Assembly: GCF_036227125.1 (NCBI RefSeq)
Contig: NZ_CP109435.1
Location: 6,572,001-6,636,000 of the forward strand
DNA from: Streptomyces sp. NBC_01485
GTDB taxonomy: Bacteria > Actinomycetota > Actinomycetes > Streptomycetales > Streptomycetaceae
Reading direction: 5' to 3'
DNA: 64,000 nucleotides
Shown: in pieces, positions 54,814 to 62,093 of the stretch
Layout: every line of letters starts with the position of its first letter
Position numbering within the stretch: position 1 is the first letter of the stretch
Made by a program: the position numbers and the translations under genes
Notes under the pieces: generated by a model
What the model was told of the DNA's origin: nothing
Seen by the model: only the letters and a program-made list of their open reading frames with translations
Database searches by the model: none

Positions 54814-55821
54814 TCAGCCGGCGCGCAGCAGCGTCAGGCCCATGGACATGCCGCCGCCGAACGCCGCAAGCAGGGTCAGGTCGCCCGGGGCCACCGCGCC
54901 CGAACGGGCCAGCTGGTCAAGGGTGATGGGGACCGAGGCCGCGCCGGTGTTGCCGTACCGGGTGACCGTGGTGGCCATCCGCTCGGCGGGGATGCCCAGC
55001 CGTTCGGACATGCTCTCCAGGAGCCGCCCGTTGGCCTGATGCGGCACGAAGTGCGCGATGTCGCCCTGGCTCACCCCGTTGTCCTTGAGGAACTCCTCTA
55101 TGCCGGGGACGACTTGGGTCTCGACGAACTCGCTGACGCCCCGCCCGTTCATCGAGAAGTACTGCATCCCCTCGCGCAGCGTCTCCTGCGTCGCCGGCAT
55201 CCGGCTGCCGCCGCCGGGCACCCCGATCAGCTCGCGCGCGGAGGCGAAGCTCGCCAGCCGGGTGGAGACCAGCCGCTGGCCGCCGCCCGGGCCGAGCACG
55301 ACGGCACCGGCGCCGTCCCCGAACAGCACGATCGTGCGCCGGTCCATGGGCGAGAGGATGCGCGAGTACACGTCGGCGCCGATGACCAGGGCGTAGTCGG
55401 CCGTCGAGTCGGCGAGCGTGCGCTCGGCGATCGACAGGGCGAACGTGAAGCCGCTGCACACCGAGTTGACGTCGAACGCGGCCGTGCCGTGCCCGGCGCC
55501 CAGCTCGTCGGCGACGACACAGGCCGTCGCCGGCTGCGGGGAGTCCGGGGTGGAGGTCGCCACGATGATGAGACCGAGCTCGGCGGCGCCGATCCCGGCC
55601 CGCTCCAGGGCCGTCCGGGCGGCCGCGACGGCGAGGTCCGAGGTGGCCTCCTCGGGCTTCGCCCAACGCCGTTCACGGATCGCGGTCTTGCGCAGGATCG
55701 CCAGTTCGGAGGTCCCGGCCAGCTCGCTGATGTCCTTGTTGGTCATCACCCGACTGGGCACGTACGACCCGGTCGCGAGTATGCCCCGTGCGTCGTCCTG
55801 GGCGGCACCGCATGTGATCAT
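54814..55821 (-). CDS. Beta-ketoacyl-ACP synthase III-like enzyme (KAS III), copy 2
   Basis: 335 residues, standard FabH length. Catalytic Cys in FDVNSVCSGFTFALS, His in FVPHQANGRLLES and Asn in TRYGNTGAASVP. Nearer to FabH than copy 1: GGGMSMGLTLLRAG end, DRRTIVLFGDGAGAVVLG. ATG 55821 follows GGAG; an upstream frame to 55956 has no good site. It may make a starter or perform acyl transfer. It is isolated, convergent with reductase 1 and downstream of the TetR gene on the same strand. Confidence 0.88.
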   Translation of the reverse strand: MITCGAAQDDARGILATGSYVPSRVMTNKDISELAGTSELAILRKTAIRERRWAKPEEATSDLAVAAARTALERAGIGAAELGLIIVATSTPDSPQPATACVVADELGAGHGTAAFDVNSVCSGFTFALSIAERTLADSTADYALVIGADVYSRILSPMDRRTIVLFGDGAGAVVLGPGGGQRLVSTRLASFASARELIGVPGGGSRMPATQETLREGMQYFSMNGRGVSEFVETQVVPGIEEFLKDNGVSQGDIAHFVPHQANGRLLESMSERLGIPAERMATTVTRYGNTGAASVPITLDQLARSGAVAPGDLTLLAAFGGGMSMGLTLLRAG

Positions 55822-56051
55822 GGTCTGCTCCAATGTCGTCCTGACGTCCTGCCTGGTACCGGCCACCCGCCCGCGTCGGCCGTGACGGCCGCGACGCCGG
55901 GTACGGCGAACCCGCATGGGATCAGGACACTCGGCGCTCGATCCGAGGTCCAGCAAGGACCCGCTGATCTGTCAGATGAGCTGCCGCCGACGGAACGACT
56001 CCGGCCGACGCCGGGCTGCCGGGCCCCAACCGCCGGGCCGCGAAGGGCTGT

Positions 56052-56765
56052 TCAGTCGGAGGCGGGGAGCTGCGCCGCCAGACCGTCGAGGACGAGCTTC
56101 ACGCCGAGGCGGAAGTTGTCCTCCCAGTCCTCGTCGAGCATGTACTCGTACGCCACGAGCGTCGGATACAGGTCCTGCTGCTCGCGCAACTGCTCCTGTG
56201 CCGCCGCGCGTTCGGCCTTCGACCACTGGAGGTTGGACTGGCTCGCCGCCGAGCCCAGGACGTGGTTGTACAGTAGCCAGCAGGTGGCCTGGGTCTGCTG
56301 CGCCTTGAATCCGGCGCGCGACAGCGTCGCCTGGAGGAACTCCAGCCACGTGAGGAAGTTCGGCCCGATCGACGGCCGTTGACGCAGTGGCAGCGCCGCG
56401 GACCAGGGGTGCCGCAGGAGCATGGCCCGGCACCCGGAGAGGAGGGCCACGACGTCCTCCTGCCAGTTTCCGTCGTGGCGGTCGGGGAGCGGGGCCCCGG
56501 CGAAGATGGCGTCGGTGGCCAGATCGACCACGTCGTCCTTGGTGTCGATGTGCCAGTACAGCGTCGTGGCGCCGACGCCGAGGCGCTCCGCCAGCCGGCG
56601 CATGGTCAGCCGCTCCATGCCCTCCTCGTCGAGCAGGGCGATCGCCGCCTCTATGATGCGCGTCCTGGTCAGCGGCGGTTCCTGGCGCGGCGCGGGCGAG
56701 CGGCGCAGCCAGATGCTCTGCTCGGAACCCGAGCCCGTACGACCGTTCCCCCGTGACTTTCCCAC
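56052..56765 (-). CDS. TetR-family regulator of the biosynthetic cluster
   Basis: 237 residues. Helix-turn-helix in AAIALLDEEGMERLTMRRLA and RLGVGATTLYWHIDTKDDV, followed by a TetR_C_1-type ligand domain. Divergent from reductase 2, with an imperfect palindrome 52 bases before its GTG start. The same half-site occurs as a perfect palindrome before reductase 1, so it likely represses both paralogues and itself, with a pathway intermediate as inducer. The N-terminal extension (about 30 residues, basic) is longer than usual. Confidence 0.88.
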   Translation of the reverse strand: MGKSRGNGRTGSGSEQSIWLRRSPAPRQEPPLTRTRIIEAAIALLDEEGMERLTMRRLAERLGVGATTLYWHIDTKDDVVDLATDAIFAGAPLPDRHDGNWQEDVVALLSGCRAMLLRHPWSAALPLRQRPSIGPNFLTWLEFLQATLSRAGFKAQQTQATCWLLYNHVLGSAASQSNLQWSKAERAAAQEQLREQQDLYPTLVAYEYMLDEDWEDNFRLGVKLVLDGLAAQLPASD

Positions 56766-56816
56766 GCTGATACCACCAACCTTTCCGGCTCATCGTACGT
56801 GGGAGAACGCCGCGTA

Positions 56817-56847
56817 GTACATTGATCGACATACTCGAACAACGTAC
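56817..56847. promoter_or_regulatory. TetR operator between tetR and reductase 2
   Basis: GTACATTGATCG (56817-56828), seven-base spacer, CGAACAACGTAC (56836-56847): palindrome with two mismatches. It shares GTAC-TTGATC with the operator at 53930. Confidence 0.7.
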
Positions 56848-56852
56848 GAGAG

Positions 56853-56908
56853 CCCGATCGTTGTTCCATAGCCGATCGTGGTTCCGATCGCGGTTCTGAT
56901 CGTTGCTG
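56853..56908. repeat. Array of four GATCG(T/C)NGTT repeats in the reductase 2 leader
   Basis: CGATCGTTGTTCC (56855), CGATCGTGGTTCC (56873), CGATCGCGGTTC (56885) and TGATCGTTGCTG (56897). The last three are 12 bp apart. The unit resembles one half of the adjacent operator, so extra regulator contacts are possible. Confidence 0.55.
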
Positions 56909-56988
56909 CATCCCCTCACGTGCGTCTCCCCGCCGCACGCCGGTCCGGCCGTCCGGTCCGTCCGACCCCGTCCGCCAGGAAGGAACGC

Positions 56989-57621
56989 ATGAAGCTGGTC
57001 GTGTTCGGCGCCAACAGTCCGACGGGACGGCTGGTCACGGCCATGGCCATGAGCGCGGGGCACACCGTCACCGCGATCACCCGGCGGCCGGCCGACTTCC
57101 CGTTCTGCGACCACCGGGTGCAGACCGCCGCCGCGGACGTGATGGACGCCGACGCGGTGGACTGGGTCACGGGCGGCCACGAGGCGGTCGTCTCGGTGAT
57201 CGGTGTGCCGCCCTCCGTGCGGCCCGTCACCGTCTGCTCCCAGGCCACCTACAACATCGTCAAGGCGATGATCGGCCACGGGATGCGGCGGCTGCTCTGC
57301 GTCGCATCCGCCGGCCTCGACGCCGCCGACCTGTCCCGGGCCGGGCTCATGCGGCAGCGGGCGATCCGCCCGGTGGTCCTCGCGTCCGGTCGCGCCGTCC
57401 AGCGGGACGTGCGGCGCATGGAGGACATCGTCCGGGAATCAGGGCTCGACTGGACGCTGCTGCGGCCCGGGCGTCTCATCACCGGGAGAGATGTGAGCGA
57501 CTACCGGATCACCGCGCTCCCGGCGTCGCGCCCGCTCACCTCCCGGACCGATATCGCGCACGCCCTCGTCCATGAGGTCGCGCACGGCGAACACCTGGGC
57601 GAGACCGTTTACGTCTCGTAG
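56989..57621 (+). CDS. NmrA/SDR-like NAD(P)-binding reductase, copy 2
   Basis: 210 residues. Cofactor loop LVVFGANSPTGRLVTAMAM, AITRRPADF and LLCVASAGLDAADLS. Paralogue of copy 1 (both VFGAN/IFGAN-xPTGRL). ATG 56989 is preceded by AGGAAGGAA; an upstream frame from 56878 would cross the repeat array. No TTA codon in this copy. Ends 262 bp before the transposase-like gene, with a repeat array and hairpin between. Confidence 0.85.
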   Translation: MKLVVFGANSPTGRLVTAMAMSAGHTVTAITRRPADFPFCDHRVQTAAADVMDADAVDWVTGGHEAVVSVIGVPPSVRPVTVCSQATYNIVKAMIGHGMRRLLCVASAGLDAADLSRAGLMRQRAIRPVVLASGRAVQRDVRRMEDIVRESGLDWTLLRPGRLITGRDVSDYRITALPASRPLTSRTDIAHALVHEVAHGEHLGETVYVS

Positions 57622-57626
57622 TCCAA

Positions 57627-57654
57627 GTAAAGGCGATGTAAAGATAAGGTAAAG
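57627..57654. promoter_or_regulatory. Three GTAAAG direct repeats with 11-bp period
   Basis: GTAAAG at 57627, 57638 and 57649. Direct repeats one helical turn apart are the binding-site style of SARP/OmpR-type activators. Within a GC-rich genome this A-rich run stands out, just after the reductase stop and before the transposase-like gene. Confidence 0.55.
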
Positions 57655-57683
57655 TGGATTGTTGGGTGTAACGTCCACTTTTT
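57651..57683. terminator. Possible intrinsic terminator with U-tract after reductase 2
   Basis: AAAGTGGA (57651-57658) pairs with TCCACTTT (57674-57681), 15-base loop, then two further T (57682-57683). It overlaps the last GTAAAG repeat. Confidence 0.5.
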
Positions 57684-57883
57684 CGTAGTTTCCGGGTGCA
57701 ATGATGGCGCTCACCAACGGGGCGACCGGTGTGTTTCCGCTCCTCGGCGGGGTAGGTGACAGATCTGCACTCTGTGTGGTGGTGCAAAGGTTGACCCGTC
57801 GATAAAGTGTTCTCCCGTGTTGTATTGACCGTCCGCAGGCAATATGTTCCAAGCCTGGCGGGACAGCTATTCGGGGGTCACAT

Positions 57884-59149
57884 TTGAGTGCAGCCGGGTT
57901 TCCGCTGACCAAGATGGGAAAGCACGGGGAGAACGCAGATCGATTATTCGGCGAGAATGTTCCGCCGGATGAATTGCTGCGGGAGATATCGACTTCGCTC
58001 TTCGCCTCCTTGCCGCGCGCCGACCAGCGAAAGAAGGGCGTCGAGTACGTCCGGGGGCTCCTGGAGGTTCCCGGGCGCAAGTCGATCAGGAACATCGCGA
58101 GTCTGATCGGCGGCCGGGCGACCGACCAGAGCCTGCACCACTTCATCAGCGAGTCGACGTGGGACTGGGCGCCGGTGCGGCACGCCCTCGCCCGCTATCT
58201 GGTGCCGCGCCTGCCGGTCGAGGCCTGGGTGGTGCAGGACACGGTCATCCGCAAGGCCGGGCAGCACTCGGTCGGCGTGGACCGCAGGTTCGTCCCGGCC
58301 GAGGGGCGCGTGCTCAACGCCCAGCAGGCGATCGGCGTCTGGGCGGCCTCCGGCTGCCGGAGCAGCCCGGTCGACTGGGGGCTGCATCTGCCCCCGACCT
58401 GGATCGACGACCGGTCGCTGCGCGACCGCGCCTCGATTCCCGACAGCACCGAGGCCGAGACCCTGTCCGACCGGGCCGTCCGGCTGTGCGTCGGCATGGT
58501 GGCGGACTGGGGGATGCCGGTACGGCCGGTGGTGCTGGACGCCGGCGCCCTGAACCTCCCGATGCTCGTCGACCGGCTGGGCCGCAAGGGCATCCCGCTG
58601 CTGGCCCGGGTCGACCCGTCGGTCGCGCTGCTCGTCTCGGACGCGGCGCTGACCGGCCACCGCGGCTCGGCGACCATGCCGGCCGGTGACGTCATCCGCG
58701 CGGCCGCCGGCATCAGACAGCCCGTCCAGTGGCGCGAGTTCGGCAGCTACGGCCGCGTACGGACGGGCCTGATCTCCAGCGTGGCCGTGCGACTTCCCCT
58801 GGGGCTCACCGGAAGAATCCGGGCCGGCGGCAGCCGTCGGCTGGCCCTCATCGGGCTGGCCGGGACCGACCGGCCGAGCGAGCCCGAGCTGTGGCTCACC
58901 AATCTGACGGAACCTCACCCAGCCTCCCTGCTCACGCTGTTCACCCAGTTGGAGCGGGTGCGGGACGACTACCGCGAAGTCGCCAAGAACGTCGGCATCG
59001 AGGACTACGTGGGCCGTTCGTTCGACGGCTGGCACCGCCACATGACCCTCGCCTCGGCCGCCCACGCCATCGCCGTACTGAGCAGCCCGGGCCAGGTGTG
59101 GAACGGGCGGACGGACGGGCGCGCGGACCGGGCGCGGTCCGGCACCTGA
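57884..59149 (+). CDS. IS701-like DDE transposase-family protein inside the biosynthetic cluster
   Basis: 421 residues. IS701/DDE_5-type core: SLHHFISESTWDWAPVRHAL, the nucleophile region VQDTVIRKAGQHSVGV (first Asp), VVLDAGALN and RDDYREVAKNVGIEDYVGRSFDGWHRHM near the end. No terminal inverted repeats or target duplication were found around it, and it has its own long upstream region. Such orphan transposase-like genes recur in Streptomyces clusters, so a domesticated or regulatory role is possible. A TTA codon (57944-57946) sits in its AT-richer 5' end. TTG 57884 follows GGGGG; ATG 57914 is an alternative. Confidence 0.72.
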   Translation: MSAAGFPLTKMGKHGENADRLFGENVPPDELLREISTSLFASLPRADQRKKGVEYVRGLLEVPGRKSIRNIASLIGGRATDQSLHHFISESTWDWAPVRHALARYLVPRLPVEAWVVQDTVIRKAGQHSVGVDRRFVPAEGRVLNAQQAIGVWAASGCRSSPVDWGLHLPPTWIDDRSLRDRASIPDSTEAETLSDRAVRLCVGMVADWGMPVRPVVLDAGALNLPMLVDRLGRKGIPLLARVDPSVALLVSDAALTGHRGSATMPAGDVIRAAAGIRQPVQWREFGSYGRVRTGLISSVAVRLPLGLTGRIRAGGSRRLALIGLAGTDRPSEPELWLTNLTEPHPASLLTLFTQLERVRDDYREVAKNVGIEDYVGRSFDGWHRHMTLASAAHAIAVLSSPGQVWNGRTDGRADRARSGT

Positions 59150-59188
59150 CGAAGTGAGCCGTGGCGCGTTGTCGCGCTCCGGCCCCCG

Positions 59189-59312
59189 CCACAGGATCGG
59201 AACCACAGGATCGGACCGTCGGCGGACACCCCGGCCGTCGGGCCGGCTCCCGCACAGGAACCGTGATCCATGCCTGACGGCAACCGCGAACCGTGCCTCA
59301 CGGCAACCGTGA
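59189..59312. repeat. Short direct repeats upstream of the DAHP synthase gene
   Basis: CCACAGGATCGGA occurs at 59189-59201 and 59203-59215; TGCCTSACGGCAACCGYGA at 59271-59289 and 59294-59312 (period 23). They lie in the 206-base leader of the phz-like operon and are candidate activator sites. Confidence 0.5.
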
Positions 59313-59355
59313 GATGACATGGCGGACCGATCCATCCACAAGGGGAGAGGCTTCA

Positions 59356-60585
59356 GTGGACAACCCTGTGCTCGACAGCGGTGACATCGGCGACGTCGGC
59401 GACATCAGCGATATCTGCGGCATCGGCTCGAAACCCGCCCGGCAGCAGCCGGATTGGGACGACGCGGAGAGCGTACGGCGGGTGCGGCGGCAACTCCGGG
59501 CCGCCCCGGGGCTCGTCACCCCCGACGCCGTGCGCACGCTGCGCTCGGTGCTGGCCGTCGTCGCCGCCGGGGACGCCCATGTGGTGCAGGCGGGCGACTG
59601 CGCGGAGGACCCCACCGAGGGCACCCGGCCCCATGTCGCCCGCAAGGCAGGCCTGTTGGACGTGCTCGCGGGCGCGCTGAAGGGGATCGGCCACCGGCCG
59701 GTGGTCCGGGTGGGGCGGCTGGCCGGCCAGTTCGGCAAGCCCCGTTCCAAACCGACGGAGTGGGTCGGCGACCTCGAACTCCCCGTCTACCGCGGCCACA
59801 TGGTCAACAGTCCCGACACCGACCCGCTGGCCAGACGGCCGGACCCGCGGCGCATGCTGGCCTGCTACCGCGCCTCCCGCACGGTGATGCGCCATCTCGG
59901 CTGGCACCGCGGGCCGGGGGAGCCCGGCATCGATCCACCGGTGTGGACCAGCCACGAGGCCCTCGTCCTCGACTACGAGCTGCCGCTCGTGCGCGAGGAC
60001 CCCGCCGGGGCGCCGGTCCTCACCAGCACGCACTGGCCGTGGATCGGCGACCGCACCCGTCAACTGGACGGCGCTCACGTCGCGTTGCTCGCCGCCGTGG
60101 CCAATCCGGTCGCCTGCAAGGTGGGGCCGGGCATGACCACGGAAGAGCTGCTCGCCCTGTGCGAACGCCTCGACCCGGCGCGCGAACCCGGCCGGCTCAC
60201 GCTGATAGCCCGCATGGGGGCGCAGCTCGTCGCCCACCGGCTGCCGCCGCTCGTGGCGGCGGTGCGGGAGGCCGGGCATCCCGTCATCTGGCTCTGCGAC
60301 CCGATGCACGCCAACACGGTCACCACCCCGGACGGCCGCAAGACCCGCTACCTCGACTGGATCGCCCGGGAGGCACGGGACTTCAGGGCCGGGGTGCTGT
60401 CGGCCCGCGGGACCGCCGGCGGACTGCACCTGGAGACCACCCCGGACGACGTCACGGAATGCGCCCAGAGCCCCTCGGACACCGACCGGGTCGGCGACCG
60501 CTACACCAGCCTGTGCGATCCGCGGCTGCGCCCGGACCAGGCCGTGTCCGTGATCGCGGCCTGGGCGGACCGGACCAACTCGTAG
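59356..60585 (+). CDS. phzC: Class II DAHP synthase (PhzC/AroF-like), first gene of the precursor operon
   Basis: 3-deoxy-D-arabino-heptulosonate-7-phosphate synthase, condensing PEP and erythrose-4-phosphate to feed the shikimate pathway. 409 residues from GTG 59356, with GGGGAGAGG six bases upstream. Plant-type metal ligands: Cys in VVQAGDCAED, His in CDPMHANTV, Glu in GGLHLETTPDDVTEC and Asp in LCDPRLRP. A dedicated, probably feedback-insensitive copy is usual in chorismate-derived clusters. N-terminal Asp/Gly/Ile repeats (SGDIGDVGDISDI) are odd. Followed after 60 bp by the EntA-like gene. Confidence 0.9.
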   Translation: MDNPVLDSGDIGDVGDISDICGIGSKPARQQPDWDDAESVRRVRRQLRAAPGLVTPDAVRTLRSVLAVVAAGDAHVVQAGDCAEDPTEGTRPHVARKAGLLDVLAGALKGIGHRPVVRVGRLAGQFGKPRSKPTEWVGDLELPVYRGHMVNSPDTDPLARRPDPRRMLACYRASRTVMRHLGWHRGPGEPGIDPPVWTSHEALVLDYELPLVREDPAGAPVLTSTHWPWIGDRTRQLDGAHVALLAAVANPVACKVGPGMTTEELLALCERLDPAREPGRLTLIARMGAQLVAHRLPPLVAAVREAGHPVIWLCDPMHANTVTTPDGRKTRYLDWIAREARDFRAGVLSARGTAGGLHLETTPDDVTECAQSPSDTDRVGDRYTSLCDPRLRPDQAVSVIAAWADRTNS

Positions 60586-60645
60586 AAGTCGTAAGCCGTA
60601 ACAGCTTGCAGGAGCTCGTAGAAGCTCGTAGAAGGAGGACCGCAG

Positions 60646-61416
60646 ATGGAAGGCAAGATCGCCCTGGTCACCGGGGCGGCAGGCGGGATCGGGGCCGCGG
60701 TGGCCCGCGCGCTCGGCGAACGCGGGGCCACGGTGGCCGTCGTGGACCGCGACGCGGACGGCGTCCTGCGCACCGTGCAGAAGCTGACCGCCGACGGTGT
60801 GCGGGCCGAGGGGTTTCCGGCCGACCTCACCGACCGTGCCGAGGCCGGCGACGTCGTCGACGTGGTCGAGGAGGTGCTCGGGCCGGTCGACCACCTCGTC
60901 AACGCGGCGGGGGTGCTGCACCTGGCCGAGGCACGGCACCTGACCGACCAGGACTGGGACGCCACCTTCGCGGTGAACGCCACGGGCGTGTTCCTCATGT
61001 CGCGCGCGGTGGTCAACCGGATGGTGCCGCGCGGTCGCGGCGCCATCGTCACCGTCGCCTCGAACGCGGCGGGCACGGCACGCACCCACATGGCCGCGTA
61101 CGCCGCCTCGAAGGCCGCCGCGACGATGTTCACCAAGTGCCTGGGCCTGGAAGTCGCCCGGCACGGCATCCGGTGCAACGTGGTGGCCCCCGGGTCCACC
61201 GACACCCCGATGCTCAGCTCCATGTGGCACGACGCGAGCGGACGCCGCACCACCCTCGAGGGCCGCCCCGACGAGTACCGGGTCGGCATTCCCCTCGGCA
61301 AACTGGCCAGCCCCACGGACATCGCCGACGCCGTCGCGTTCCTGCTGTCCGACCAGGCCGGACACATCACCCTGCACAGCCTCACGGTGGACGGCGGCGC
61401 CACCCTCGGCGGGTAG
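60646..61416 (+). CDS. EntA-like dehydrogenase (predicted dihydro-3-hydroxyanthranilate dehydrogenase)
   Basis: 256-residue SDR: TGAAGGIGAAVARAL, NAAGVLHLAEA, Tyr/Lys in YAASKAAAT, and EntA-like APGSTDTPMLSSMW. EntA/DhbA oxidise 2,3-dihydro-2,3-dihydroxybenzoate. With PhzD and PhzE homologues adjacent, the logical substrate here is 2,3-dihydro-3-hydroxyanthranilate, giving 3-hydroxyanthranilate. GAAGGAGGACCGCAG precedes ATG 60646. Preceded by two GCTCGTAGAA repeats. PhzF-type isomerase is absent from the visible part, which supports the aromatising route over phenazine formation. Confidence 0.88.
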   Translation: MEGKIALVTGAAGGIGAAVARALGERGATVAVVDRDADGVLRTVQKLTADGVRAEGFPADLTDRAEAGDVVDVVEEVLGPVDHLVNAAGVLHLAEARHLTDQDWDATFAVNATGVFLMSRAVVNRMVPRGRGAIVTVASNAAGTARTHMAAYAASKAAATMFTKCLGLEVARHGIRCNVVAPGSTDTPMLSSMWHDASGRRTTLEGRPDEYRVGIPLGKLASPTDIADAVAFLLSDQAGHITLHSLTVDGGATLGG

Positions 61417-61469
61417 CCATGCCATGCCACGCCATGACGACGCGCGATCGGACCAGGCGGAGAGAAGAC

Positions 61470-62093
61470 ATGAGCGGGATACCTGCCATCGAACCCTACG
61501 AACTGCCCCGCGCGGGCGAGTTGCCCGTGCCCGTCCCCTCGTGGACGGTCGATCCCCGGCGCGCGGTGCTGCTGGTGCACGACATGCAGGGCTACTTCCT
61601 CCGGGCGTTCCCGGAGCCCCAGCGGGAGCAACTGCTCTCCAACGCCGCACTGTTGCGCACCCGCTGCGCCGAACTCGGCATCCCCGTCGCGTACACGGCG
61701 CAGCCCGGCGCCATGGACGACGCGCAGCGCGGTCTGCTGCGGGACTTCTGGGGGCCGGGGATGCGGCGTTCGGCCGCCGACCGCGAGATCGCGGCGGAAC
61801 TGGCGCCGGCGCCCGACGACTGGATGTTCACCAAGTGGCGCTACAGCGCCTTCTTCCGCTCCGGTCTGCTGGAGCGGATGCGCGCGCACGGCCGCGACCA
61901 GCTGATCATCTGCGGGGTGTACGCGCACGTCGGCGTACTGATGACCGCCGTCGACGCGTTCACCCACGACCTGGAGACGTTCCTCGCCGCCGACGCCGTC
62001 GCCGATTTCTCCGCCGCCGATCACCGGCTGGCGCTCGACTACGCGGCGCGCTGCTGCGCCGTCGTCCGCACGGTCAAGGAGCTCGTCGCGTGA
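61470..62093 (+). CDS. phzD: PhzD-like isochorismatase
   Basis: Hydrolyses the enolpyruvyl group of aminodeoxyisochorismate to 2,3-dihydro-3-hydroxyanthranilate and pyruvate. 207 residues, the same length as PhzD, starting MSGIPAIEPYELPRAGEL; VLLVHDMQGYFLRAF, AYTAQPGAMDDAQRGLLRDF, WGPGM, TKWRYSAFF and CGVYAHVGVLMTAVD match that family. Its stop overlaps the next start (GTGA), so it is co-translated with the PhzE-like gene. Confidence 0.92.
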   Translation: MSGIPAIEPYELPRAGELPVPVPSWTVDPRRAVLLVHDMQGYFLRAFPEPQREQLLSNAALLRTRCAELGIPVAYTAQPGAMDDAQRGLLRDFWGPGMRRSAADREIAAELAPAPDDWMFTKWRYSAFFRSGLLERMRAHGRDQLIICGVYAHVGVLMTAVDAFTHDLETFLAADAVADFSAADHRLALDYAARCCAVVRTVKELVA

